Shown here: positions 48,862-57,551 of the stretch, one piece after another
Layout of the letters: every line of letters starts with the position of its first letter
Position numbering within the stretch: position 1 is the stretch's first letter
From: Sinohyriopsis cumingii
Lineage: Eukaryota > Mollusca > Bivalvia > Unionida > Unionidae
DNA length: 64,000 nt
NCBI GenBank assembly: GCA_028554795.2
Contig: CM068824.1
Location: 158,732,289-158,796,288 of the forward strand
Direction of reading: 5' to 3'
Translations under genes and position numbers: made by a program
The notes under the pieces: generated by a model
What the model saw: only the letters and a program-made list of their open reading frames with translations
The model's database searches: none
What the model was told of the DNA's origin: nothing

Positions 48862-49922
48862 ATGTTTAAACGGGAATCCGACCCAGCATTCGACATAGAC
48901 GAACCGGTTCTTAAAAATGAATCAGTGCGTGATTATCAGTATTACTCTTATGACGCACGAGAACCAAATAAACGAGGACGAATTGAATTGCAAGTTCAGG
49001 ATACAAGTAGATATTTCCTGCCCGCTGAAGCATTTATTGAAGTAGAAGGTGAAATTAAAAAAATAGATAACACAGACTACGGGGGTGCGTTTAAAATCGG
49101 TTTAGTCAATAACGGAATTATGGCCTTGATTAGTAGCGCCATATATATGATTGATGGAAAACATATTGAATCGATTCAGAATGATGTTAATGTTGCTACA
49201 ACAATAATTGGTCTAGCGAGATATTCTGATGATCATACAAGATCAGCTGGTCCATCAATGATGTTTGCCAAGGATAATTCTAATCATCCTGACAGTGATC
49301 AGTACAATATTAGACGACCAAGAAACTTTGCCAACAACGCCGACGCTGATGTGTGGTCTGTGGTTCATGGTGGTAATGCAAATTACAATTTAGGTTTTCA
49401 TACGCGTAAATTAATGTTGAGCGGAGATAGTAGAAAATTTTCTTGTGCGATTCCGCGCCGAGACATATTTTCATTGCTCTTCAAAATGCTGCACGAGTAA
49501 GCTCACAAACACATTCGCATATGATATTTGATCAAGTTGGTATCACTGACGTTTCTCTGAGAATAAACGGACATCAAGAACCATCTGAGAACATACTGTT
49601 AAATTTTGGTAATAATCATGTTGCACGTGCATATCAACGATTGACGAAATATCTAGCGCGCGATCTAAATATCGATACTGGTTTGCAAATATCACAATTG
49701 GATTTTATATCTCATTATCCAATCTATTACTTCTCGTTAGAGCATCTTGATTTAACCAGACAGTCTGTCGTTGATATTCACTTTCGGGCTACCGTGAATA
49801 GAGACGTAGGAGCTAGAGCTAATTACAGAGCAATCGCGGTCATACTTTCCGATAAAGCAATGTTGCTTGAAGGTGCTGGCGGCCGAATGATATTCGCTGA
49901 TGCACCAGTGGAAAATATGTAA
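48862..49922 (+). pseudogene. Polinton major capsid protein region (double jelly-roll type)
   Basis: The region reads a Polinton major capsid protein: YYSYDAREPNKRGRIE, TSRYFLPAEAFIEVEG and MALISSAIYMIDGKHIE near the start; SEHLDL-like FSLEHLDLTRQSVVDI and GARANYRAIAVILSDKAMLL near the end. Double jelly-roll capsid proteins build icosahedral shells and link Polintons to virophages and adenoviruses. The start follows ATAATAAAATG. The region is in more than one frame, so the gene is broken. Confidence 0.8.
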
Positions 49923-49992
49923 TATTTTCCGAAGATATGTAACATTGCTAAAAGCAATGTGTAACAATTAGATCAATCTCATATTAAATAAA

Positions 49993-50448
49993 ATGTCATA
50001 CAGTCATGTTAATGTCACTCTGACTCCTGGTCAGGTGAAGAAATTACAGTCGAAGAACGCGAGCACATGTGGGACAAAAATGACACTAAAACACGATCAG
50101 CTAATGGGCGGTCCAAACAAACTGTCATTAACTAAAACCCAACTAAAACATTTCAATAAAGCAAAGCAAGCAACGACTGGAACTCAACTTGATTTCTCTC
50201 CAGCCGCGGTCAAAGATATGGTTAAAACAGGCGGTATATTTCCTCTTCTCGCGGCAATACCAGCGTTGATAGCTGCTGCTGCCCCCGTAGTCGCCAAAGC
50301 CGCCGCGTTAGGAGCTGTTGGAACCGCTGCTGGAATGGCACTAAAGAAAGCCACAGGAAAAGGATACAAAAGAAAGGGGAGATCCGCTCGCGGATCAGGG
50401 CTAAGACTCCCAGGAACTCCGCCATCATGGTACCCAAAACGGTTCTAA
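49993..50448 (+). CDS. Polinton virion-associated protein with hydrophobic segment, 151 aa
   Basis: Starts after ATTAAATAAA. It has an N-terminal region VNVTLTPGQVKKLQS, repeated Leu/Lys motifs (LTKTQLKHFNKAKQ), then a long Ala-rich hydrophobic stretch (LLAAIPALIAAAAPVVAKAA, roughly residues 83-110) and a basic tail (GKGYKRKGRSARGSG). I recall this layout just upstream of the protease in other animal Polintons. A membrane-active or core peptide is plausible. It slightly overlaps the next frame. Confidence 0.65.
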   Translation: MSYSHVNVTLTPGQVKKLQSKNASTCGTKMTLKHDQLMGGPNKLSLTKTQLKHFNKAKQATTGTQLDFSPAAVKDMVKTGGIFPLLAAIPALIAAAAPVVAKAAALGAVGTAAGMALKKATGKGYKRKGRSARGSGLRLPGTPPSWYPKRF

Positions 50449-50897
50449 GTGTTTTCACACCGATGTTGAAGCTTCCAGCTTCTAATTTTGATTTGCTTGA
50501 TGCTGTTAAACAATTAAATATAAAGAACTTCAGAGGCTTCTTTATGCGAGATCAATTACCAACACGACCGAATAATCCAGAAACCGGAATTATTAATCTC
50601 GATAACAGCAACGGTCCAGGAACTCACTAGGTTGCTTACGCGATCGATCCACGTGGAATTATCTATTTTGATTCGTACGGGCTAGCACCGCCAATTGAGT
50701 TTCTGAATTATGTCAGCAAAGTGCCAGGCACTGCAATTTGGTATTCAACGTTACCAACACAAACACTGACCGATCCTCCGATATGTGGCCGTGAAGTATT
50801 AAATGTTCTTGATGCGATCTCGAAATCAAAGATTTCTCCTCACAAAATCGTGCACGAGTATACTATGGGTCGATTTAAACAGTTTCCTATCAAATAA
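50427..50897 (+). pseudogene. Adenain-like cysteine protease region
   Basis: Sequence of an adenovirus-type maturation protease: MRDQLPTRP near the start, then the catalytic-type blocks GPGTH, IIYFDSYGLAPPIEFLNYV and ICGREVL, in the order His, Asp, Cys. In the family this enzyme (C5 peptidase) cuts capsid precursors. Its end overlaps the next gene as TAATG. The copy is broken. Confidence 0.85.
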
Positions 50898-51916
50898 TGG
50901 TTGATATTTACGGAAGATCTCTTCTCGAAACAAAGACAAAAAAACGCGCCGATGTGGATTTATCAAAATTTGCGACCAAGGATGAAATCGATAATCTTTT
51001 AAGTCTGACCGGGATAGACCCAGATGAGGTTGTTATTTTTCAGGACCGGCACGGAAAACTAAAAACCAGCGATATCAAATGGCATGAAATAATTCGTAGG
51101 GTTATTGGAGCCACTCCGGGTAACATCCCTGTGTTCACCGACAGCGGAAAAATCAGAGATTCGCTGATATCAATCGCGGCGCTTCGAGATGATACACAAA
51201 AAGCTGCAGGAGAACGTGTAGCGAAGACCTGTGATATAATGACAGGTGAACTCAATCTCGGCAACAACAAAATAACCGCGTTAGCGATTCCAACATCCCC
51301 GGAAGATGCCGCGACAAAAAATTATGTTGACACCGTTGACGGTAAACTAACCACGTTGCGGGCCGAGTATGATGTTCACGTGGGCGCGTTTGCAAGACTT
51401 CGAAGAAACTTCGCAAAAACTGATGATGCCGTGGATAAGTTCTTTGGGGTTCCTCCAGTTATCGACATGAAACTTTCTGATATCAAGACCAACATTGATA
51501 CAATCAAACAAACACAGCAGGATATCGTATCGGGTATTCCTGATATCGTTAGTAAAACCAGTCTGATTAAAGTCCCCACTGGAGTTACCCCGGGGCATAT
51601 CACCAACATCGTATACACGGTATCATTGGGATTCGCAACATGGTCCAAACAAAATAATACTATCAAATGTACAGCAACAGCCACTGGCGTGTATAGACTG
51701 TCTGTGTTCACTGCCGCTAAATTTGAGATTTTTACAATAACATATCTCTGGAGAAGCCATTCCACTGACAAGTATTCCGGGGTTGTGACTATCATATTAA
51801 ACAAGGGAACCGAAGAGGATTTTATGTTGGTAGCAGCTGATGAGACATTAACCGCAACATCTTACTGGCGGTGTTTGGAATTTGTAGCTGAAACGCCTCA
51901 ATTGGTTACCGCGTAA
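50897..51916 (+). CDS. Fibre-like protein with phage tail-fibre motif, 339 aa
   Basis: The start overlaps the protease end (TAATG). After a short N-terminal part, residues 115-145 read GELNLGNNKITALAIP then EDAATKNYVD, the motif found in phage tail-fibre and receptor-binding proteins. A helical stalk follows (IDTIKQTQQDIVSGIPDIV). The last 110 residues are beta-rich with alternating hydrophobics (GVYRLSVFTAAKFEIFTIT), like a trimeric C1q/TNF-type head. Likely an attachment fibre at the capsid vertex; that role is inference. Confidence 0.72.
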   Translation: MVDIYGRSLLETKTKKRADVDLSKFATKDEIDNLLSLTGIDPDEVVIFQDRHGKLKTSDIKWHEIIRRVIGATPGNIPVFTDSGKIRDSLISIAALRDDTQKAAGERVAKTCDIMTGELNLGNNKITALAIPTSPEDAATKNYVDTVDGKLTTLRAEYDVHVGAFARLRRNFAKTDDAVDKFFGVPPVIDMKLSDIKTNIDTIKQTQQDIVSGIPDIVSKTSLIKVPTGVTPGHITNIVYTVSLGFATWSKQNNTIKCTATATGVYRLSVFTAAKFEIFTITYLWRSHSTDKYSGVVTIILNKGTEEDFMLVAADETLTATSYWRCLEFVAETPQLVTA

Positions 51917-51925
51917 AATAATAAA

Positions 51926-52511
51926 ATGAAATCAGCATCAACGACAACATTAGATGCACAGCAATATAAATATGATCAAGTACGCGAATGGCAGTCAGAG
52001 TTAAAAGATACTATTGACAATTGCGCAGCAAAGATAAAAAAAATACAAACGGCGTGTAACTGTATTAGACACAATAGTGTATTCGGTATCCGCGGTAGTT
52101 GCATCCACGGGTGTCCTATTGTCTTCGTTAACTCCGGTGACAACTGCAATCGCGGTCACAATTAAAGTTTCAACATCAGCGACAATTGCAGGAGTTGCTA
52201 ATATTATTGCGAAAAAAATATCCTCGTGTACGTTAACAAAATTGCACGAGTATGAAAAGTTAAACAGCGCGGCCACAAGCACCTACTCGAAATTGTCCTC
52301 GTTGATATCATCCAGCCTTGACGATACAACAATATCAGATTCCGAATTCACGCAGATGGCAGCCGCGTACAACGATTACGAAAACACTAAGTGTTTTTCA
52401 AAGAACTTCGATTTGAAACGACAGCAAACGAATAATGACGAAATTACTTCAGCAGATAGTCGCAAATATAAACCCGTCGCGAACATCTTTGTTAACAGTA
52501 ACCTCAACTAA
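51926..52511 (+). pseudogene. Polinton-associated hydrophobic/helical protein region
   Basis: Two overlapping frames (51926-52165 and 52077-52511). The first reads AQQYKYDQVREWQSEL..IKKIQTAC; the second has a long hydrophobic stretch (TAIAVTIKVSTSATIAGVAN) followed by LTKLHEYEKLNSAA and DDTTISDSEFTQMAAAYNDY. I recall a similar membrane segment plus SDxEF tail in Polinton-associated proteins of other invertebrates. Function unknown. Confidence 0.5.
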
Positions 52512-52529
52512 GCCAGAATTCAGCATTAA

Positions 52530-53826
52530 TTTTCAACTCCGATTCCAGTAAGCGAAATCGCGTTAGCGCAATTACGAGTATATCACAGTTGGCCCAATAT
52601 CAGATCAAAATCGTTTGGTGGATTGCCAGCAAATAATTCGTTTGTGTTTGCATATAAAAATAAACCCGATGGCACGCCAGACTGGAATGTCATTGGGTTA
52701 CCAACCGGGTCTTATCAAATCGAAGAAATCAATAATGAATTACAACGTCGAATAAAAAATATCACAACAAAGGAATCCAAAATAGAAATAACTGTTCATG
52801 AGCCAACTCTGTCTTCTGCGATCGAAATAAACACCCCAGACTACGCCGTGGATATATACAATAGTTCGATCAGAACAGTGTTAGGATGGCCTGAAGTTGC
52901 TCCACTGGCACAACCAATACTACCAGCGCCAGTGAAATCTGATTATGTCACTGATAAACAATCATATCACGAAGTTGATCCATCGTACAAGCAAGACCTA
53001 CTTGACATAAAAGGATCAAAGTTGCCTGGGTTTATATTTCGCAGCAAGGATGATATAGTATGGTCTCCCGTAGGAAGAGGTTATGCGCTTAGTTTAAGTA
53101 TAATTATTAATCATTTTAAAAACATTAATCAAGAACATGAAACACAACTAACGCGACTACGGCAACATTTCCAGGAACATCTTTTTGATATAACAAGTTC
53201 ACGCGTTGAAATCATTAAACAAATTGAAATATTAAATCTGCTTGTATCACACATGGAATATTATCACCGGCAATTAATTCAAGCAATAATTAACGATGAA
53301 ACTCTTGTCAATAAACAACGATTTCTCGATTATTACAAAATAACAGAAGCTGAATTGCCAAATTATAAATTCCCCTGGTACAACGCAGACGAACTAAAAA
53401 AAATTCACCACCAAAATCATCAATGAGTTCTTTGACGACATACTCGCACAGCACAGGCGAACACTACCGGAGCCAACTATCCTCAGACATAACAATAACA
53501 CCGAAGGGCAAGGCCGTCATGTATCCCCGGGCATCGTAAATATAACTTCAGTGGTCGCAGTCAATCTTGTGTGTGATGTCATCGATGGCAGTTACAGCAC
53601 AGACACGACAGTATCAAATCAAGCCAAGCAAGGATTTATTCTTTATTCATTTACTCCGAAAGAACCACCTGGACTTCTGATTGTGCAAGAGCCAATCAAT
53701 CCGGTCTATCTACGATGTCATAATCCATGGCTGACCAGAATAAATTTCACACTGACAGACCAGTCTGGGAATCCCCTTGATTTACGGAATGAAACACTAC
53801 ATATTAGTCTCCTGGTAAAGTCCTAA
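52530..53826 (+). pseudogene. Penton-like minor capsid protein region
   Basis: The front part has VYHSWPNI and LPTGSYQIEEINNELQRRI, then YNSSIRTVLGWPEV; the end (from 53551) has NLVCDVIDGSYSTDT and NPLDLRNETLHISLLVK. Both parts fit the Polinton minor capsid (single jelly-roll, vertex) protein. Between them lies an unrelated-looking helical stretch (HFKNINQEHETQLTRLRQH). The region is in more than one frame; fossil. Confidence 0.65.
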
Positions 53827-53892
53827 AAATCTTCGATTTTCGGGACTTTCATCGTAAAACGATTTTTCAATTAATAATATTATATTATAATA

Positions 53893-54186
53893 ATGTCCCA
53901 AAAATCTTCGATTTTCAAGTCAAAGACTTCCCAGAAATGCAAAACATTTCCGAAAAAATGTGATGATGATTTCATTGATGATAGCAGTGACATCACCGAC
54001 GATGATAGCACTGATGTAACTGACGACGACAGCAGTGATGTAACTGACGACGATAGCACTGATGTCACTGACGACGATAGCACTGATGTAACTGACGATG
54101 ATGTCACTGACATCACCGACGACGACGACGACGACGATAGCAGTAATGTCACCGTCAACATAAAAAATATTTCAATAAAATTATAA
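53893..54186 (+). CDS. Acidic repeat protein, 97 aa
   Basis: A Ser/Lys-rich head (SQKSSIFKSKTSQK) followed by repeats of DDDSTDVTD with Ser/Thr and Asp only, then a hydrophobic tail. Strongly acidic, made of an 18-bp DNA repeat. Function unknown. The last gene of the capsid-side block. The antisense frame is a shadow. Confidence 0.5.
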   Translation: MSQKSSIFKSKTSQKCKTFPKKCDDDFIDDSSDITDDDSTDVTDDDSSDVTDDDSTDVTDDDSTDVTDDDVTDITDDDDDDDSSNVTVNIKNISIKL

Positions 54187-54238
54187 AAAAATATAACATG
54201 ACTCATGCATTTCACGAGATCGTCTCAATAAGATATTG

Positions 54239-54485
54239 CAGTAAAAATATTTTACTTTATATATATTTTCTGCAACACTGACAAATTCACTGAAATTTAT
54301 GGGGCATTTACTAGTAAAAATCACAGAAATCGTCTGAAATTCACAAGCAAGCATCTTTTTGTGCAAGCGAAATCGTGAAACGATTTTCCAGTAAAAATAT
54401 TTTACTTTATATATATTTTCTGCAACACTGACAAATTCACTGAAATTTATGGGGTATTTACTAGTAAAAATCACAGAAATCGTCT
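54239..54485. repeat. 150-bp direct repeat, about 1.7 copies
   Basis: CAGTAAAAATATTTTACTTT starts at 54239 and again at 54389; the two copies run in step through GGGG(C/T)ATTTACTAGTAAAA to AGAAATCGTCT. Confidence 0.9.
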
Positions 54486-54780
54486 AATTGTTCAACCATG
54501 ATGGGGTCTTAGCTAGTAAAAGTCAGCGTCGGCGACAGATTTCCTTGCATTTTCCATTGCCAGTGACAGATTTCTTTGACTTTAGGGGGTCTTAGCTAGT
54601 AAAAGACCATCGCCAGTGACAGATTTCCTTGACTTTCTCTAAGAAATACAAATCAATCATTGCAAAATCCTACAGAAACCCAGTGAAATCCCAGAACATT
54701 TCAGTTATTTCAGTTATTATATGCTTTTCCTGACATCGACAGATTTCCTTGACCCGATGGGGTATTTGCTAGTAAAAATC
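54301..54780. repeat. Five dispersed copies of a CTAGTAAAA motif
   Basis: GGGGTATTTACTAGTAAAA-type copies start at 54301, 54451, 54503, 54586 and 54759, interleaved with GACAGATTTCCTTGA copies near 54534, 54564, 54617 and 54739. Noncoding. Possible promoter or replication elements. Confidence 0.75.
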
Positions 54781-54816
54781 ACAGAAATTCACAATTAATC
54801 AAGCAAGTATCATATA

Positions 54817-55074
54817 ATGTATCACCACGTGAAATGTTTCATATATGATAAAGTACTTCTTGATAACGCTGTCAGAACCGGAAAAGTTACCCCGGTAAAA
54901 ATAATTGTTGATATATACGGTCACGACGATTTTATACTGACTGATGCACAACTGCAAGTATTGATAAAAGATCATGTTGTGATCGCGCATTGCGATACAC
55001 ATCAAATCCTTGAGTATATACGATTATTTAGATCGTTAGATTTATATAAATCTCAAATATGTACCACCACATAA
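54817..55074 (+). CDS. Small Polinton protein, paralogue A, 85 aa
   Basis: MYHHVKCFIYDK, then IIVDIYGHDDFILTDAQLQ and VIAHCDTHQILEYI. Not recognised to family. It matches the following gene along its length (MYHH, F.YDK.L, .DIYG.DDF.LT..QL, CD..QIL.Y), so the two arose by tandem duplication. It ends inside the start of its neighbour (16-nt overlap). Confidence 0.65.
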   Translation: MYHHVKCFIYDKVLLDNAVRTGKVTPVKIIVDIYGHDDFILTDAQLQVLIKDHVVIAHCDTHQILEYIRLFRSLDLYKSQICTTT

Positions 55075-55322
55075 ATGTTTTTGTGTATGACAAACAAGCA
55101 CTCGAGCAAGCAGTCAAGGCTGCATTTGCACAAGAAGAAATTAACGTTAAATTGCTTATTGATGAATACGGAGAAGAAGATTTCTTACTAACACAGCAAC
55201 AGTTAGATAATCTCAGACGCAAGCATATTACCGCAATAGTATGTGACAGAGATCAAATTCTCAATTATGCACATTCCTGCATTGAACCCAACCAACTAAT
55301 CACCCTGATTTCATCACCTTGA
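55059..55322 (+). CDS. Small Polinton protein, paralogue B, 87 aa
   Basis: MYHHINVFVYDKQALEQAV, LLIDEYGEEDFLLTQQQLD and IVCDRDQILNYAH. Sister of the 54817-55074 gene. Both start from ATGTACCACCA or ATGTATCACCA. The conserved acidic core (DxYGxxDF) may mark a small folded domain. It converges with the minus-strand gene at 55430-55843. Confidence 0.65.
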   Translation: MYHHINVFVYDKQALEQAVKAAFAQEEINVKLLIDEYGEEDFLLTQQQLDNLRRKHITAIVCDRDQILNYAHSCIEPNQLITLISSP

Positions 55323-55440
55323 CGAAGTCAAGGATTTCATCTCCTTGATTTCATCGGGGGGGGGGGGGGGTAAAAATAAAGTAATATATTTTTTTTACTT
55401 TCGATTTCACTTCCAAGTACTTGACTTCGTCAAGGTGAGG
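55314..55440. terminator. Inverted repeat between convergent gene blocks
   Basis: CACCTTGACGAAGTCAAGG near 55316 pairs perfectly with CCTTGACGAAGTCAAGGTG's complement near 55421-55440. Between are a run of G and an AT-rich patch with AAATAAAG. Placed exactly where rightward and leftward transcription meet, it is a plausible transcription end region. Confidence 0.55.
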
Positions 55441-55843
55441 TATTTACTTCCTTGATTTCATCAAGGATTTCATCATTGACTTTGTCATCCTTGACGCTGT
55501 CAGTGGACATATAATGTTTCAATTTTCTAACGCGATTATTTATTATCTTTTTTGTTTCATACTCGGCTGCCAATGCTAGCCTGATCTTTTCAATTGCACG
55601 AGACAATGGAACAAATTCATTTATTTGTGCTTCTTCTACGCTGGCCAGTGATTTATACAAATTATTTTGGATCATCTTTATGAATCGATATTGAGCAGGA
55701 AGAATATAACGCCCTGCGCATTTAGCTTCATATAATGATTCAAAATCAGACAGAATTGTTTCAGGATTTAGTGATATATTAAATCCTTGTTTTTCTAATT
55801 TTTTAATAGCATCAATCACATTATTGATATTTTCGTGATTCAT
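55430..55843 (-). CDS. Polinton protein of unknown function, 137 aa
   Basis: All-helical composition (NNVIDAIKKLEKQGF, FESLYEAKCAGRYILPAQYR, RLALAAEYETKKIINNRV). The tail SVKDDKVNDEILDEIKEV is built from a repeat that also occurs in the PolB N-terminal region. No recognised motif. Confidence 0.6.
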   Translation of the reverse strand: MNHENINNVIDAIKKLEKQGFNISLNPETILSDFESLYEAKCAGRYILPAQYRFIKMIQNNLYKSLASVEEAQINEFVPLSRAIEKIRLALAAEYETKKIINNRVRKLKHYMSTDSVKDDKVNDEILDEIKEVNTSP

Positions 55844-55889
55844 ATTTATATATATTTTTATATATTTAAAATAAAAAATGTGGGTCGTT

Positions 55890-56140
55890 TTGACCCTTGT
55901 ATTTGCAATATTTACAATTGCATATATAACTTATCCTAGGTACTTAATTCTAACTTATCCTAGGACGGTATATAACTTAATTCTAACTTATCCTAGGACG
56001 GCACAAACACAGTATTTACAATATTTACAGTAGAAGCATATTTACAGCATTGTATTTACAATATTTACAGTAGAAGCATATTTACAGCAGTTGTATTTAC
56101 AATATTTACAATTGCATATATAACTTATCCTAGGACGGTA
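55890..56140. repeat. Iteron-like repeat cluster
   Basis: Four copies of TAACTTATCCTAGG (55927, 55951, 55984, 56121), most followed by ACGG, and several TATTTACAATATTTACA copies (about 55900, 56012, 56050, 56094). Noncoding, upstream of the minus-strand gene 55430-55843. Confidence 0.8.
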
Positions 56141-56185
56141 CAACATATAGACAGCACAGACAGATGCGGGGTTATATTCTACGTC

Positions 56186-56290
56186 CAACAAAGTTGCACT
56201 CCCTCCCCCAAAATCAATCCCGTTGAGTGGTAAAAGACCACCCCTAACGGGGCGATAACAGGGAAAGTTGTGCAACTTCGTTGGGTTTCG
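56186..56290. other. Nested hairpins: candidate structured element
   Basis: Outer arms CCAACAAAGTTGCAC and GTGCAACTTCGTTGG pair with one mismatch. Inside, CCCGTTGAGTGGT pairs imperfectly with ACCACCCCTAACGGG. Just outside, GGGTTTCGAAACCC is a perfect palindrome. Could be an origin, a structured RNA or a transcription end. A tRNA was considered and rejected. Confidence 0.5.
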
Positions 56291-56708
56291 AAACCCGTAT
56301 ATTATTCGAACGATATCGTATATAAACCGACTGATACTTGGAAGTTCAGAAATAGCTCAGCGTGATTTGTTTAAAATGTTTTTTCTTAAATATGATCGTG
56401 TGAAAAATACAGATGTACCATAACCCCGAACAAGTGTAATAAAATAAAGATTTCATCCTTGATTTCATCAAGGAAAAAAAGATAAATACGCGTTTGTCCC
56501 TGTCTTTGTCATTCTTGACGCTGTCCCCCTTGATTTTATCAAGGTGACAAAATAAAGGGAAGTTATTTACTTCCTTGTACACAGAAAACCGTCTGCTCGT
56601 ACCTGTAACGATTTACCACTGAATAAATTTATCTATTGCACAAAGGGAGAAAACTAATTGCATGAGATATGCCTAACGGAGTTATCTCCGTTTGGAAATC
56701 CTAGGATT
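56291..56708. other. Polinton spacer with hairpins
   Basis: No supported gene. Contains TTTCATCAAGG-type repeats (about 56455-56545) shared with the convergent region and PolB, and two small palindromes near 56655-56700 (AACGGAGTTATCTCCGTT, AAATCCTAGGATTT) just after the HNH gene end, possibly marking a transcription end. Confidence 0.5.
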
Positions 56709-57200
56709 TTAGTGATAATGAAAAATAATTGTCTGCTTATTTTTTGCCAGAGCTGATTTGGTTATATTTTCTGCGACTTTTCGTACTGAAGCCACACAAA
56801 TATCAAAATACTTGTCAGCCTCGTACATCGATTGATGTATTCTTTCTTCATTCGTATCTAAATTTATAGATATAACTCTCTTGGCGATCTTATTACCATG
56901 ACCAGTATTACCAGCTCTGCAATTTTCACTCTGTATCACAGCTCTTAAATTAGATAAATTATTATTAAGTTTATATCCATCAATGTGATCAATTACAAGA
57001 CCGTTTTTGATCTCTCCATTGAAACACTCATACACGGTCCTGTGATTATAATAGTTTTTACCCCCAGCAACCTTAAATCGGAGATAACCAGAATTATTAA
57101 CAACACCAACTGGGTTTTTCCGCCTACAGTGTCTGACTATTCCCTCGCGAGATGCTTCGTAATTTTTGATGGTTGGATGTGGGACAAATTCTTGATTCAT
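56709..57200 (-). CDS. HNH homing-type endonuclease (NUMOD-HNH), 163 aa
   Basis: The N-terminal HPTIKNYEASREGIVRHCR fits a NUMOD4-like start. The HNH core reads YYNHRTVYECFNG then GLVIDHIDGYKLNNNLSNLR, with the His and Asn of the active site. The C-terminal part KRVISINLDTNEERIHQS and YFDICVASVRKVAEN fits a NUMOD1-like DNA-binding helix. Such enzymes are usual in phages and giant viruses as free-standing homing endonucleases. Open throughout. Confidence 0.88.
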   Translation of the reverse strand: MNQEFVPHPTIKNYEASREGIVRHCRRKNPVGVVNNSGYLRFKVAGGKNYYNHRTVYECFNGEIKNGLVIDHIDGYKLNNNLSNLRAVIQSENCRAGNTGHGNKIAKRVISINLDTNEERIHQSMYEADKYFDICVASVRKVAENITKSALAKNKQTIIFHYH

Positions 57201-57256
57201 TTATATAATAATATATTTGTCTAATTTATAATTTGTCTGAAAACTTAGTTATATAA

Positions 57257-57505
57257 TCACTCTCGGATTTCAGCGCATCTCCATTTTTTTAAATTGTAAT
57301 ATCGCTTGATTTCACGGTATCGCTTTCCTCCGCACCCCGCACATAACTGTGTTTTACCCCTGACCCCAATGCCACATCGAAGACACGGTATAGGTCCTGT
57401 GCTTCCTCGTTTGACGCTTTGTATGTGTTCACCGCAGAATTCCTTCCTGCAGGGCTTATTACAGACTGTTACAGATCCAACTTTTAACCACTTGCAGTTA
57501 TTCAT
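57257..57505 (-). CDS. Small zinc-finger protein, 82 aa
   Basis: Cys/His pairs are evenly placed: NNCKWLKVG, VCNKPCRKEFCGEH, IPCLRCG, LCAGCGG, with a basic tail RYREIKRYYNLKKW. Probably two zinc sites; a DNA- or RNA-binding regulator is likely but unproven. Divergent from PolB with 46 bp of AT-rich DNA between the start codons. Confidence 0.75.
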   Translation of the reverse strand: MNNCKWLKVGSVTVCNKPCRKEFCGEHIQSVKRGSTGPIPCLRCGIGVRGKTQLCAGCGGKRYREIKRYYNLKKWRCAEIRE

Positions 57506-57551
57506 TTGTATATATAATATTTCTTATTTAAATATTTGTCTTAAATATAAT
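57506..57551. promoter_or_regulatory. Divergent promoter between zinc-finger gene and PolB
   Basis: 46 bp, almost pure A/T, with ATATTTCTTATTTAAATAT forming a near palindrome. It must serve both directions unless the genes use distant promoters. Confidence 0.5.

Noticed and set aside
53880-54215. Minus-strand Ser-rich frame (SSSVTSVLSS repeats)
   Set aside because: Shadow of the acidic repeat gene on the plus strand; the repeat keeps both strands open.
56042-56275. Minus-strand 77-residue frame
   Set aside because: It crosses the iteron and hairpin region, and its tail is translated repeat sequence; no protein signal.
56186-56290. Possible tRNA gene around GGGTTTCGAAACCC
   Set aside because: The palindrome looks like a T arm, but no acceptor stem or 7-base anticodon loop can be drawn; nested hairpins explain it better.
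57306-57551. Longer PolB start at 57306
   Set aside because: The extra 82 codons overlap the divergent zinc-finger gene and read as non-protein; the start at 57552 fits the AT-rich promoter and family better.
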